From assembly GCA_025965515.1 (NCBI GenBank), contig JAOPWU010000010.1, positions 1 through 33,351 on the forward strand: a stretch of 33,351 bases of DNA, in the 5' to 3' direction. This document shows, in pieces, positions 1 through 8,167 of the stretch. Origin of the DNA: Mycobacterium sp. (GTDB lineage Bacteria; Actinomycetota; Actinomycetes; RYN-182). The notes beneath the pieces were generated by a model. The model saw nothing but the letters and a program-made list of their open reading frames with translations. It was not told where the DNA came from and did not search any database. A program made the translations under genes and the position numbers. How positions within the stretch are numbered: the stretch's first letter is position 1; each line of letters begins with the position of its first letter.

Positions 1-350
1 GTGGGCAGGGTGCGGAAGCTCGGCTGCGCGTTCTCCCAGGTGCAGGAGCCCGTCGTGGAGTAGCGGGTGTGCCCGATGGCGAGGTGGCCGCTGCCGAGGC
101 TGTTGAGGGTCGACTCGTCGAAGACCTGGGCGACGAGGCCGAGCTCCTTGTAGACGAGGACCGCGCTGCCGTCGCTGACCGCCATGCCGGCGGCCTCCTG
201 GCCGCGGTGCTGCAGCGCGTACATGCCGTAGTAAGCGAGCTTGGTGACGTCCTCGCCCGGCGCCCATACGCCGAAGACGCCACAGGCGTCCTGAGGAGCG
301 GGATCGTCTTCGTTGAGGTTGTGCGTCAGTCCGGGCCTGGTTCGGGCCAC
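1..350 (-). CDS. purF: Amidophosphoribosyltransferase, N-terminal part (runs off left edge)
   Basis: First committed enzyme of de novo purine synthesis: it converts PRPP and glutamine to phosphoribosylamine in the cytoplasm. About 116 N-terminal codons are visible and the rest lies beyond position 1. The GTG at 348-350 is preceded by GAGGAG with a 7-nt gap. A 22-residue propeptide leads to the DACGVFGVW motif, whose Cys23 would be the N-terminal nucleophile after self-processing. Further on are YALQHRGQEAAGMAV and GHTRYSTTG, both hallmarks of the Ntn-type glutaminase domain of PurF. The upstream 270 bases hold its promoter region and an unusual palindromic array. The identification is firm; the phosphoribosyltransferase domain is not in view. 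Confidence 0.95.
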   Translation of the reverse strand, partial: MARTRPGLTHNLNEDDPAPQDACGVFGVWAPGEDVTKLAYYGMYALQHRGQEAAGMAVSDGSAVLVYKELGLVAQVFDESTLNSLGSGHLAIGHTRYSTTGSCTWENAQPSFRTLP

Positions 351-465
351 GCGCTGGCTCCTCGGGTCGTTCGGGCTGTGGGCGCCGTGCTGTCCGAGTG
401 TACGGGCCGCGGCGGGTCGGTGGCTCCGCCATCCGGCGGTTGGGGGGGGTGACCGGCGGCTCTGG

Positions 466-622
466 GTGGCAGCGGCCGGGCCCCGCACGCCGGTTGCCAC
501 GTCCGGCCGTCCCTGACCGGCCTGGCGTGGCAGAGGATGCCGGGTCGCCGCCCGCTGCCACGGCAGACCGGCCAAGGGCGGCAAGGCGTGGCAGCGCCTC
601 GACCGACCCGGTGCGCTGCCCC
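466..622. repeat. Phased palindromic array of GTGGCA/TGCCAC arms, period 61 bp
   Basis: GTGGCAG occurs at 466-472, 527-533 and 588-594 (61 bp apart). The opposite-strand arm TGCCAC occurs at 495-500 and 556-561 (61 bp apart). A decayed third copy (GCTGCCCC) is near 615-622. Arm starts therefore alternate at 28 and 33 bp, and each arm can pair with either neighbour. The best hairpins are GTGGCAG with CTGCCAC (527-533 with 555-561) and GGCAGCGC with GCGCTGCC at 590-621. The rest of each unit is only loosely similar. The array lies between the 3' end of the DUF559 gene and the purF start. It could be a REP/BIME-like element or a multi-site operator; the sequence does not decide. Confidence 0.6.
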
Positions 623-623
623 A

Positions 624-1538
624 TCAGGCCGGTGGTCGCCGAACGATCGGCAGGCGGGCGGCGTGCAGCCGCCATACCCGGCTGATCAGGTCGGCGGGCC
701 TGGAGAGCTCGTGCGGCATCACCCGCACCACCTCCCAGCCCGCTGCCCGCAGCGCCTCGTCGCGCTGCCGGTCGCGCAGCACGGCGGCCAGGTCGGAGTG
801 GTACGGCTGCCCGTCGACCTCGATCACGATCATGGATTCGCGGAGCGCCAGATCCGCGTGGAAGACCACCGCGGCGGATACCCGGATGGCCACCTGCGCC
901 GCCACAGGCAAGGAGGCACCCAGCAGGAGCGTGCGCGTGGTGCGCTCCGCGTCCGACTGCGCGGCCGGGTCCAGCGTGGCCAGCAGCCGGTGCACCGCAG
1001 CGCACCGGGCGCCCGCCCGCTCGGCGGCGGCCAGGAGATTCCCCGGCCGGACCCGTCGCTGGTGCACGCAGGCGATGAGGAAACCCGCCCGCTGCTGGGC
1101 CGGCAGGGCGCGTGCCACGTCCACCGCGGTTCGCGCGCGGCCCGTGAGGCGCAGCCCGTCGCGGGTCGTCACATCCTCGGCTGCCAACGGCGCCTGCAAC
1201 CGATGCACGACCAGGTCGGCCCGGTTGTTCAACCCGCGACCGACCGTCGTCACGTGCACCCGCGCCTCCACCGTCAGCAGCGGCAGCCCGTGCACCACCG
1301 CCGCCGTGTCGTGCGACAAGCAGCTCCCCGGCGGCGCCCACAGCAGCGCGGCGCAGCGCCGGGTCGCGTCGCCCTCGTCCAGCCCCGCGACGACGTACGT
1401 CGCCGGCAGCACCCGGCGCCACCAGCCGCGCCGGAGCCGGTGCGCGATGCCGTGGCGCGTCACCCCCGCCGCCAGCACCTGCTCCCGCGTGACCGCCCCG
1501 TGCTGACGCCGCACCAGCTCGTCCAGCCGTTCGCCCAT
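624..1538 (-). CDS. AbiEi-type winged-helix plus DUF559 endonuclease-like protein
   Basis: A 304-residue two-domain protein. The N-terminus (about 1-60) resembles the winged-helix domain of type IV AbiEi antitoxins (REQVLAAGVTRHGIAHRLRRG). The C-terminus (about 220-300) is a DUF559/Vsr-like nuclease fold with Asp229 in FHADLAL, Glu240 and Asp242 in IEVDG, then an RDRQRD..L...GW.VVRV tail. The acidic residues expected of a PD-(D/E)XK-like site are present. No AbiEii toxin is adjacent, so this is the orphan form common in actinobacteria, whose cellular role is unknown. There is no Shine-Dalgarno sequence; a CACGCT hexamer lies 6 nt before the ATG, suggesting leaderless mRNA. Domain assignment is fairly sure; function is not. 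Confidence 0.75.
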   Translation of the reverse strand: MGERLDELVRRQHGAVTREQVLAAGVTRHGIAHRLRRGWWRRVLPATYVVAGLDEGDATRRCAALLWAPPGSCLSHDTAAVVHGLPLLTVEARVHVTTVGRGLNNRADLVVHRLQAPLAAEDVTTRDGLRLTGRARTAVDVARALPAQQRAGFLIACVHQRRVRPGNLLAAAERAGARCAAVHRLLATLDPAAQSDAERTTRTLLLGASLPVAAQVAIRVSAAVVFHADLALRESMIVIEVDGQPYHSDLAAVLRDRQRDEALRAAGWEVVRVMPHELSRPADLISRVWRLHAARLPIVRRPPA

Positions 1539-1544
1539 CCGGCC

Positions 1545-1550
1545 AGCGTG
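1545..1550 (-). promoter_or_regulatory. Probable leaderless -10 element (CACGCT)
   Basis: On the minus strand CACGCT is followed by 6 nt and then the ATG of the AbiEi/DUF559 gene. The spacing matches the other leaderless candidates in this window, although the first base departs from TANNNT. Confidence 0.4.
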
Positions 1551-1601
1551 GCCCGGATCGCGGCCGCGCTACCGCCGTCGTCCACAGGCCCGGGCGCCGG
1601 G

Positions 1602-1607
1602 TACCGT
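1602..1607 (+). promoter_or_regulatory. Probable leaderless -10 element (TACCGT)
   Basis: TACCGT is followed by 6 nt and then the GTG start at 1614. The same hexamer at the same distance precedes the genes starting at 3414 (minus), 23264 and 32310. No Shine-Dalgarno sequence is present. Confidence 0.6.
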
Positions 1608-1613
1608 CGACGC

Positions 1614-1922
1614 GTGACCGACCAGCCCGACCCCGCTCTGCGCACCGACGCCCGCGGCGTGTCCCTCGACCCCGCGCTGGTGCCGATGGCGCGCAAGGCG
1701 CACACCCGCGCGCTGGTCCTCTTCCTCTTCGCCTGCGTCGACCTCGCGGTCTGCGTCGCCGGCGCCTACACCCAGCACGACCTGGTGTGGCTCATCGCGT
1801 TCGTGGTGTTCCTGGTCTTCGCGCTGTTCACCCTGGGGCTGTGGCTGGCGGTGCGTCGCCGGCTGATCGCCCTCGAGCGCGCCGCCGGACTGCGGCCGCT
1901 GCCGCCCCCGATGCAGCAGTAA
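1614..1922 (+). CDS. Small two-pass membrane protein, unknown function
   Basis: A 102-residue protein that I do not recognise as a named family. A charged N-terminus of about 35 residues is followed by two hydrophobic segments, about 38-58 (ALVLFLFACVDLAVCVAGAY) and 62-83 (LVWLIAFVVFLVFALFTLGL), then a basic, proline-ending tail. I chose the GTG at 1614 because TACCGT lies exactly 6 nt upstream and there is no ribosome-binding site, the leaderless pattern repeated in this window. Its last 95 bases overlap, tail to tail, the 3' end of the metallophosphoesterase gene on the other strand. The frame is well supported by membrane character; the role is unknown. Confidence 0.65.
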   Translation: MTDQPDPALRTDARGVSLDPALVPMARKAHTRALVLFLFACVDLAVCVAGAYTQHDLVWLIAFVVFLVFALFTLGLWLAVRRRLIALERAAGLRPLPPPMQQ

Positions 1923-3414
1923 CCGCAGCGCCGCCACCCAGCGCCCACCCCGAGCGGGCCGCCGTCGCGGGACGCAGCCCGCTGAGGTCCCGCTTCACCA
2001 CCATGTTGCGGTCGCCGGGCAGCCCCACGGCGTAGGGCCCGAACGCGCCCAGCAGCTCGTAGCGCGTCCGCTGCGCCCACTCTCGGCACTGCGGGTCGGC
2101 CAGCGGGTAGTGGTTCAGCGCGAAACCCCCCGTGTGCAGCCGCAGCAGCGCATAGCCGGTCGGGAACTCCTTCACCGCCGCGACCTCGGCGAACGTCACG
2201 CGGGGCGCGGCCGGCGCGGCCGTGCGCCGGTTGCGGTGGGTGTGGCCGCTGTGGTGCAGGAAGACGCCGGGCGTGCGCCCGTAGAGGCCCTCGAGCCGCC
2301 GCGCGTCAGCCGGCGCCAGATCCTGCACCCCGACGGTGGTCAGCGACGACTCCAGCGTCACCGGGTGGTGGCCGAACACGACCGTCGGCTGATCCCGGTG
2401 CGCCGCGAGGTCGGCCGCCAGCCAGGCGAACTGCTCCGCCCCGAGGCTGCCGGCGTCCGCCCCGGTCCCCGCGTGGTCGTAGGTGTCGAGGCCGACGACG
2501 TGCAGCCCGTGCAGGTCGGTCGAGAGCCAGGTCGGCCGACCCGGCGCGAACGCGTCCGCGTAGCAGTCGTGGCTGCCGTCCGGCCGCCGGGTGCAGGCGT
2601 CGACGTCCGGGCCGGGCGGGTGCGGCCGGTCGTGGTTGCCCCGCACCGCCAGCCAGCCGGTTCCCTGCGGCCCGAAGCCGTTGAGCGTGGCGACGGCCTC
2701 GCCCAGGTCCCGTTGCCCCGCCTCCGCCGAGAGGTCCCCCGCGACCAGCGCCAGTTGCGCCCCGGCCGCCGTCGCCTCGGCGACCGCCGCGCGGGAGGTG
2801 AACCGCCAGTACGGGTTGCTCGGGTCGACCGGGAAGCCGCTCCCCAGGCCGCCGAGGTTCCCGGCGGACAGCTCGCCGATGTGCAGGTCGTTCAGCAGCG
2901 CGATCGTGAGCACGTGCTCGCCGGGCGGCGGCTGCGGCGTGCGGAACCAGCCCGGTCCGACGGAGGTCAGGAGGCCCAGCAGCTGGTCCGGCGCCTCCAG
3001 CGCGACGACGCCGTTCGACGAGGCCTCGAAGGCGTAGCGCCGCCCCGGCTCGAGGCCCGTGACGACCGCGTGGTGGTAGGCGGTCGGGGTCTCGTCGACG
3101 ACGGCGTCGCGCAGCCGCAGCGGGGACGACCCGATCCGGACCCGGGTGGGCGCGGGCACCGGGGCGGGCTGGCCGTGGGCGTCGACGCGCAGCGGGTCGC
3201 AGGTGTACCAGGTGAGGACCGCGGAGGTCTCCGTGAGCGTCATGACCCGCAGCTCGACGGCGCGGAAGCGGGGGCCGGCCGCCGACGGCACGCGGCGCGG
3301 CGCCACCTCGGGCTCCGCGGCGACAGCAGGGTCCCGCCAGAGCAGCGGCGTCGCGGCGACGAGCCCCGCCAGCTCCAGCAGTTGGCGGCGCCCCATCCGG
3401 CAGGTGCAGGGCAC
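1828..3414 (-). CDS. Tat-exported metallophosphoesterase with N-terminal FN3-like domain
   Basis: A 528-residue calcineurin-like phosphoesterase. The N-terminus has a twin-arginine type signal (GRRQLLEL, residues 8-15, then a hydrophobic stretch and AVAAEP), so it is probably exported. Residues 50-160 look like the fibronectin-like domain of purple acid phosphatases. The catalytic domain shows NDLHIG (175-180), GDLS (226-229), GNHD (259-262), GHHPV (about 345) and HSGHTH (about 390), the full metal-ligand set. The substrate is unknown. The GTG start has TACCGT 6 nt upstream, with GGAG directly before it. The Ala-rich, basic C-terminal 40 residues run antisense into the small membrane gene, so the true end may be looser than drawn. 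Confidence 0.85.
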   Translation of the reverse strand: MPCTCRMGRRQLLELAGLVAATPLLWRDPAVAAEPEVAPRRVPSAAGPRFRAVELRVMTLTETSAVLTWYTCDPLRVDAHGQPAPVPAPTRVRIGSSPLRLRDAVVDETPTAYHHAVVTGLEPGRRYAFEASSNGVVALEAPDQLLGLLTSVGPGWFRTPQPPPGEHVLTIALLNDLHIGELSAGNLGGLGSGFPVDPSNPYWRFTSRAAVAEATAAGAQLALVAGDLSAEAGQRDLGEAVATLNGFGPQGTGWLAVRGNHDRPHPPGPDVDACTRRPDGSHDCYADAFAPGRPTWLSTDLHGLHVVGLDTYDHAGTGADAGSLGAEQFAWLAADLAAHRDQPTVVFGHHPVTLESSLTTVGVQDLAPADARRLEGLYGRTPGVFLHHSGHTHRNRRTAAPAAPRVTFAEVAAVKEFPTGYALLRLHTGGFALNHYPLADPQCREWAQRTRYELLGAFGPYAVGLPGDRNMVVKRDLSGLRPATAARSGWALGGGAAVTAASGAAAAAVRRRARGRSAGDAPPATAPG

Positions 3415-3420
3415 CTCCCG

Positions 3421-3426
3421 ACGGTA
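3421..3426 (-). promoter_or_regulatory. Probable leaderless -10 element (TACCGT)
   Basis: On the minus strand TACCGT is followed by CGGGAG and then the GTG start of the metallophosphoesterase gene, a 6-nt gap. The GGAG touches the start codon, too close to act as a Shine-Dalgarno site. Confidence 0.55.
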
Positions 3427-3432
3427 GCCCCG

Positions 3433-3792
3433 CTAGGGCCGTCCTACCTCCGGGTTCGCCGTTCGCAGTCGGGCGGAAGCCCGGCGCAGCCAGGCGTCGG
3501 TGAGGAACTCCTCGACCTCGGCCGGCGCCGCGACGGCGAGGTCGACGCGCACGCCGGTCACCCGCTTCCCCCACCAGCACAGCTCGCAGCCGGGCACCTC
3601 GGCCTCGGCCGCCCGCGCGGCCTCCTCGTCGACGAAGACGTGCGCGTGCCCGTCGCCCGGCAGCGTGGCCAGCATCGCGGTGGCCGACGGGCTGGTCCGC
3701 AGCCGGAAGGAGGGGATCCCGAAGTGGGGGTGCTCCTCGACGGCCGGCAGGGCCAGGGCGGCGCGGCGGACGTCATCCTCGGTGAGCGGCAC
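3433..3792 (-). CDS. MmcQ/YjbR family protein
   Basis: A 119-residue protein of the MmcQ/YjbR family, small double-wing DNA-binding-like proteins of unknown role. The family shape is visible: an N-terminal helix (TEDDVRRAALALPAVEEHPHFG), the FRLR strand, a FVDEEAARAAE segment and a C-terminal helical segment with a Trp (LTDAWLRRAS). The length matches the family. The start is GTG at 3792 with TAGGGT 6 nt upstream and no Shine-Dalgarno sequence, so the mRNA is probably leaderless. It lies 18 nt from both the gene upstream of it (ending at 3811) and the metallophosphoesterase start downstream, all on the minus strand. No substrate or partner can be inferred. Confidence 0.8.
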   Translation of the reverse strand: MPLTEDDVRRAALALPAVEEHPHFGIPSFRLRTSPSATAMLATLPGDGHAHVFVDEEAARAAEAEVPGCELCWWGKRVTGVRVDLAVAAPAEVEEFLTDAWLRRASARLRTANPEVGRP

Positions 3793-3798
3793 GGCGCG

Positions 3799-3804
3799 AC
3801 CCTA
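3799..3804 (-). promoter_or_regulatory. Probable leaderless -10 element (TAGGGT)
   Basis: TAGGGT on the minus strand stands 6 nt before the GTG of the MmcQ/YjbR gene, a perfect TANNNT hexamer at leaderless spacing. Confidence 0.55.
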
Positions 3805-3810
3805 GCGGCA

Positions 3811-4617
3811 TCAGCCCAGCAGCGGCAGGTACGGCGCCAGGTCCGCCCGCTCCCCGCTGGCCCGCACCCGTCCGTCCCGCCGGGCATCGGCCCAGGCCAG
3901 GCGCCCGGTGGCCAGCTCGATAAACGGCTCCGGCCCGGCCTCGACGACGTTCGGCGGCGTGCCCCGCGTGTGCCGCGGCCCCTCGATCGCCTGCACCGCG
4001 GTGTGCGGCGGCACCCGCACCTCGACGCTGCGGCCCGGGTGCGCGAGGACGAGCCGCCCGGCCAGCAGCCGCACGGTCGCCTGCACGGCGGTGCGGTCGT
4101 GGGCCACGGGGACGCCCGTGGCCGCGGCGAGGTCCAGCCCGTGCACGACCAGCTCGACGAGCCGGGTGACAAGGAACGCCCCGATCCCGACCGTGCCCCG
4201 CGGCACCGCGATCACCCACGGCGCGAATCCGGCGGGCACTGCGGCCACGCTCTCGGCGAACCGCTGCCGCAGCTCCGCGGGCGACGCCTCGGCCGCCCGC
4301 CCGCGGGCCGCGGCCTCGACCCGCGCGGCATCGGCCGCGAGGGCCTCGGGCCCGCGCGTGTTGCCCAGCGCCGCGTCGTAGTACTCCCAGACGGACAGCT
4401 GCGGCGGCCCCGGCGCGTCCACCGCGGCCGTCAGCACCCCGACCGCCACCGTGACGTGCGCGACGAGCTCGGCGACCGTCCACGTCCCCAGCCGGGTCGG
4501 GGCCGCGAAGGCCTCGTCGGGGACGGCGGCCAGCGCGGCGGTCCAGGCCGCCAGCTCCGCGCGCAGCGCCGCTGCGGTGCGGTCGGTGTCGGGCAGCTGC
4601 GGCAGCCGGACGGCCAC
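3811..4617 (-). CDS. Maleylpyruvate isomerase family mycothiol-dependent-type protein
   Basis: A 268-residue protein of the MDMPI/DinB-like superfamily. The N-terminal four-helix part has the family Trp-Thr-Val segment and its metal-ligand His ([12 protein letters not shown], about 44-55), and later [15 protein letters not shown], where a second His is placed as expected. The C-terminal hundred residues look like the SCP2-type domain often attached ([14 protein letters not shown], then an [13 protein letters not shown] ending). Members of this family use mycothiol or bind a divalent metal; the substrate here is unknown. The GTG start lies 4 nt beyond the purL stop, so the gene is probably translationally coupled to purL and expressed with the purQL operon. 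Confidence 0.75.
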   Translation of the reverse strand: MAVRLPQLPDTDRTAAALRAELAAWTAALAAVPDEAFAAPTRLGTWTVAELVAHVTVAVGVLTAAVDAPGPPQLSVWEYYDAALGNTRGPEALAADAARVEAAARGRAAEASPAELRQRFAESVAAVPAGFAPWVIAVPRGTVGIGAFLVTRLVELVVHGLDLAAATGVPVAHDRTAVQATVRLLAGRLVLAHPGRSVEVRVPPHTAVQAIEGPRHTRGTPPNVVEAGPEPFIELATGRLAWADARRDGRVRASGERADLAPYLPLLG

Positions 4618-4621
4618 GGCG

Positions 4622-6895
4622 TCAGCCGAAGAGGATCGGCAGCGTCCCCTCGGACGCGGCGCGCAGGTCGTCGATGCCGACGGCGAACTGACCCTGCACG
4701 TCGAGCGTGTCGCCGTCCGCGACGCCGATCCGCACGACCGGCAGGTCGCGGGCGTTGCACATATCGGTGAAGCGCAGCTCCTCCGACCGCGGCACGGCCA
4801 CCAGCGCGCGGCCGGCGCTCTCCGAGAACAGCCAGACGAACGGGTCCGCGTCGGCCGGCAGCACGACGCGGGCGCCGATGCCGCCGCGCAGACACGACTC
4901 GACGAGCGCCTGCGCGAGGCCGCCCTCCGCCAGGTCGTGGGCCGCGTCGACCATGCCGTCGCGGGAGCCGGCGACGAGCACCTCGTGCAGCTTGCGCGCG
5001 GCGTCCCAGTCGACGACCGGCGGCACGCCGCCCAGGTGGCCCTGCGTCACCCACGCCCACTCGGAGCCGGAGAGCTCCTCGCGCGTCTCCCCGACGAGCA
5101 GCAGCGACTGCCCCTCCTCCACCAGCGCGATGGGGGTCCGCCGGGTCACGTCGTCGAGCAGCCCCAGCACGCCGATGACGGGCGTCGGGTGGACCGCCGT
5201 CGTGCCGGTCTGGTTGTAGAAGCTGACGTTGCCGCCGGTGACCGGGATCCCCAGCGCGCGGCAGCCGTCGGCCAGGCCGCGCACGGCCTCGGCGAAGGTC
5301 CACATCACCTCGGGGTCCTCGGGCGACCCGAAGTTCAGGCAGTTCGTGACCGCGTACGGCACCGCGCCGGTGGTCGCGACGTTGCGCGCGGCCTCGGCGA
5401 GCGCCAGCTGCGCGCCCGCGTACGGGTCGAGCGCGGCAAACCGGCCGTTGCCGTCCAGGGACAGCGCGACGCCCAGGTCGCTGTCGTCCGAGAGCCGGAC
5501 CACGCCCGCGTCGTCGGGCATCGCCAGCACGGTGTTGCCACGGACGTACCGGTCGTACTGCTCCGTGACCCACCGGCGCGAGGCCAGGTTCGGCGACGCA
5601 ACGAGCTTGAGCAGGTCGGCCAGCAGCTCGTCGCCGGTCGCGGGGCGCGGCAGCGCCTCGGCGCGGTCGGCCTGCAGCGGGTCCAGCGCCGCGGGGCGCG
5701 CGAGCGGACGGGTGTACACCGGGCCCTCGTCGGCCAGCGAGGCGGGCGGCACGTCGACGACGGTCTCGCCGCGCCAGGTGACCTGCAGCCGGCCCGTGTC
5801 CGTGACCTCGCCGACGACGGCCGAGAAGACGCCCCAGCGCGCGCAGGCCTCGAGCACCGCGTCGACGTTGCGGGGGTCGACGATCGCGAGCATCCGCTCC
5901 TGCGACTCGCTGACCAGCACCTCCCACGGCTCCATCGAGGCCTCGCGCAGCGGGACGGCGTCGAGCGTGACCCGCATGCCCTGGCCGCCCGCCGCGGCGG
6001 TCTCGCAGATCGCGCAGGTGAACCCGGCGCCGCCGAGGTCCTGGATGCCGACGACGAGCTCGCGGTCGAAGAGCTCCAGGCAGCACTCGGTGACGACCTT
6101 CTCCATGAAGGGGTCGCCAACCTGCACCGCGGGGCGCTTCGCGGGACCGCCCTCGTCGAACGTCGCGGAGGCCAGCACGCTGACGCCGCCGATGCCGTCG
6201 CGGCCGGTGCGCGCGCCCAGCAGGATCACCTGGTTGCCGATGCCCGTGGCCTTCATGGTCTGCAGCCGCTCGACCTCGAGGACGCCGAGGCAGAGCGCGT
6301 TGACCAGCGGGTTGCCGGCGTAGGACGGGTCGAAACCCAGCTCGCCGCCAATGTTCGGGACGCCGAAGCAGTTGCCGTAGCCGCCGATGCCCTCGACGAC
6401 CCCCCGCACCAGGCGGCGGGTGTCCGCCGCGGTCGCCGGGTCCTCGGGGTCGCCGAAGCGCAGCGAGTCCATGACCGCCACCGGCCGCGCACCCATCGCG
6501 AGGATGTCGCGGATGATGCCGCCGACGCCCGTGGCCGCGCCCTGGTAGGGCTCGACGTAGCTGGGGTGGTTGTGCGACTCGACCTTGAAGGTGACCGCGA
6601 GCCCCTGCCCGACGTCGACCACGCCGGCGTTCTCGCCGATGCCGGCGAGCAGCCGCTCGCTCGTCGGCAGGTCGCCGAACTGCTTCAGGTGCACCTTGCT
6701 GGACTTGTACGAGCAGTGCTCGGACCACATGACTGAGTACATGGCGAGCTCGGACTCGGTGGGGCGCCGCCCGAGCACCTCGCGGATGCGCGCGTACTCC
6801 TCGTCGCGCAAGCCCAGCTCGGCGTAGGGCTGCGTGAGCCCGGGGTCGGCCGCCGCGGTCGCGACCGTGTCCACGCGGGCGCCGGTGACGGTCAC
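4622..6895 (-). CDS. purL: Phosphoribosylformylglycinamidine synthase subunit PurL
   Basis: The 757-residue large (synthetase) subunit of small-type FGAM synthase, which with PurQ and PurS converts FGAR, ATP and glutamine-derived ammonia to FGAM. Family signatures include [12 protein letters not shown] (about 56-67), the [13 protein letters not shown] segment, [12 protein letters not shown], and late repeats such as [12 protein letters not shown] of the duplicated AIRS-like halves. The length is normal for the short PurL. The GTG start overlaps the purQ stop by 4 nt (GTGA), so the two are translationally coupled. The MDMPI-type gene follows after 4 nt. The identification is firm. Confidence 0.97.
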   Translation of the reverse strand: MTVTGARVDTVATAAADPGLTQPYAELGLRDEEYARIREVLGRRPTESELAMYSVMWSEHCSYKSSKVHLKQFGDLPTSERLLAGIGENAGVVDVGQGLAVTFKVESHNHPSYVEPYQGAATGVGGIIRDILAMGARPVAVMDSLRFGDPEDPATAADTRRLVRGVVEGIGGYGNCFGVPNIGGELGFDPSYAGNPLVNALCLGVLEVERLQTMKATGIGNQVILLGARTGRDGIGGVSVLASATFDEGGPAKRPAVQVGDPFMEKVVTECCLELFDRELVVGIQDLGGAGFTCAICETAAAGGQGMRVTLDAVPLREASMEPWEVLVSESQERMLAIVDPRNVDAVLEACARWGVFSAVVGEVTDTGRLQVTWRGETVVDVPPASLADEGPVYTRPLARPAALDPLQADRAEALPRPATGDELLADLLKLVASPNLASRRWVTEQYDRYVRGNTVLAMPDDAGVVRLSDDSDLGVALSLDGNGRFAALDPYAGAQLALAEAARNVATTGAVPYAVTNCLNFGSPEDPEVMWTFAEAVRGLADGCRALGIPVTGGNVSFYNQTGTTAVHPTPVIGVLGLLDDVTRRTPIALVEEGQSLLLVGETREELSGSEWAWVTQGHLGGVPPVVDWDAARKLHEVLVAGSRDGMVDAAHDLAEGGLAQALVESCLRGGIGARVVLPADADPFVWLFSESAGRALVAVPRSEELRFTDMCNARDLPVVRIGVADGDTLDVQGQFAVGIDDLRAASEGTLPILFG

Positions 6896-7569
6896 GCGGC
6901 GGCCAGCATCGACTGCAGGACGGACGTGAACAGCCCGAGCCCGTCCGTGGACGGGCCGGTGAGGTCCTCGACCGCGTGCTCCGGGTGGGGCATGAGCCCG
7001 ACGATGCGGCCGGTCGGGTCGGTGATGCCGGCGATGTCGCGGCTGCTGCCGTTGGGGTTGCCGCCCGCGTAGCGGAACACCACCCGCCCGTCGCCCTCCA
7101 GCGCGTCCAGCGTGGCGGCGTCGGCGACGTAGCAGCCCTCACCGTTCTTCACCGGGACGACGATCTCGCTGCCGGGCTCGAAGCCGGAGGTCCACGCGGT
7201 ACCGGTGTTCTCGACCGTCAGCCGCTGGTCCCGGCAGACGAAGTGCAGCCCCGCGTTGCGGGTGAGCGCGCCGGGCAGCAGGTGCGCCTCGCAGAGCACC
7301 TGGAAGCCGTTGCAGATCCCGAGGACCGGCAGCCCCTCGTGGGCCGCCTGGACGACCTCGCGCATCAGCGGGCTGTGCGCCGCGATCGCGCCGGCCCGCA
7401 GGTGGTCGCCATAGGAGAAGCCGCCGGGCAGCACCACCGCGTCGACCCCGAGGAGGTCGTGGGTGCCGTGCCAGAGGGCGACGGGATCACCGCCGGCGAG
7501 CCGGACGGCCCGCTGGGCGTCCACGTCGTCGAGGCTGCCGGGAAAGGTGACTACTCCGATGCGCGCCAC
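6892..7569 (-). CDS. purQ: Phosphoribosylformylglycinamidine synthase subunit PurQ
   Basis: The 225-residue class I glutamine amidotransferase subunit that supplies ammonia to PurL. The nucleophile is Cys86 in LGICNGFQ. His195 and Glu197 lie in MPHPEH, completing the triad, and [12 protein letters not shown] (49-60) is the PurQ-specific oxyanion region. The start is GTG at 7569 with TACGCT 7 nt upstream and no Shine-Dalgarno sequence, so purQ appears to begin its own leaderless transcript, purQ-purL-MDMPI. The partner purS lies about 0.6 kb upstream, separated by an RsbW-like gene, which is an unusual arrangement. Confidence 0.97.
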   Translation of the reverse strand: MARIGVVTFPGSLDDVDAQRAVRLAGGDPVALWHGTHDLLGVDAVVLPGGFSYGDHLRAGAIAAHSPLMREVVQAAHEGLPVLGICNGFQVLCEAHLLPGALTRNAGLHFVCRDQRLTVENTGTAWTSGFEPGSEIVVPVKNGEGCYVADAATLDALEGDGRVVFRYAGGNPNGSSRDIAGITDPTGRIVGLMPHPEHAVEDLTGPSTDGLGLFTSVLQSMLAAA

Positions 7570-7576
7570 GCCTGTC

Positions 7577-7582
7577 AGCGTA
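7577..7582 (-). promoter_or_regulatory. Probable leaderless -10 element of purQ (TACGCT)
   Basis: TACGCT on the minus strand is followed by 7 nt and the purQ GTG. Its presence suggests that purQL can be transcribed independently of purS and the RsbW-like gene. Confidence 0.55.
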
Positions 7583-7626
7583 CCGGGCGCGTAGCGGTGC
7601 CCCGGCCGGGGCGACGGAGTGGAGCC

Positions 7627-8070
7627 TCAGACCACGGCGAGGGGGCTGTCCGTGGCCCACTCGAGCTGCTTGACGAGCTCGACCACGGTCCCAGGGCCGT
7701 CGTCGTCCGTCGCCTTGAAGTGGACGCTGTCCATGAGGGCCTGCATGAGCAGCAGGCCGCGGCCGTGCTCCATCGGCTCGCCGCCGACGGTGTTCGGGGT
7801 CGAATGCTCCCCCGAGAAGCCCGAGGTCGCGCCGCCGTCGACCACCCGCAGGGTGCAGACGCCGCCGGCGATCTGGACGACCACCTCGTAGTCGTCGCTC
7901 GCGAGGCTGTGGTCGAGCACGTTGGCGCAGGCCTCGGTGAGCGCGAGCTCGATGTCGGAGATGCAGTCGCCCGTGACCCGCAGCTCCTCGAGCCCGGTGC
8001 GGACCAGGTGGCGCGCGACCGGCACCGACAGGCCGTCACGCGGGAGGGCCAGGGCGAGCCGCAGCTCCAT
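7627..8070 (-). CDS. RsbW/SpoIIAB-like ATP-binding protein (anti-sigma factor kinase family)
   Basis: A 147-residue GHKL ATPase of the HATPase_c_2 type. The N-box is ELALTEACANVLDHS (41-55, with Glu45 and Asn50), G1 is VVDGG (76-80) and G2 is GRGLLLMQ (103-110). Relatives phosphorylate anti-sigma-factor antagonists or bind sigma factors, but many actinobacterial members are uncharacterised regulators. A good ribosome site (GGAGGGG) lies 7 nt before the ATG. It sits between purS (97 nt upstream) and purQ (57 nt downstream) on the same strand, with no sigma factor or STAS-domain partner next to it. The family is certain; the target is unknown. Confidence 0.85.
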   Translation of the reverse strand: MELRLALALPRDGLSVPVARHLVRTGLEELRVTGDCISDIELALTEACANVLDHSLASDDYEVVVQIAGGVCTLRVVDGGATSGFSGEHSTPNTVGGEPMEHGRGLLLMQALMDSVHFKATDDDGPGTVVELVKQLEWATDSPLAVV

Positions 8071-8167
8071 CGACGATCCCCTCCGCGCGCTGCCGGAACC
8101 GGCTGCCCCGGCGCTAGCGGCAGTGTGCCCGCTCGGCAGCAGGGCAATCGCGACACATCACCGACAG

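Noticed and set aside
466-622. CRISPR-like repeat array upstream of purF
   Set aside because: The conserved arms are only 6-8 bp, alternate in orientation, and the 61-bp units are otherwise dissimilar; no cas genes are present.
2110-4770. Long plus-strand open frame of nearly 900 codons
   Set aside because: It lies antisense to the metallophosphoesterase, MmcQ and MDMPI genes, is extremely rich in Arg, Gly and Pro and has no recognisable domain: a high-GC shadow frame.
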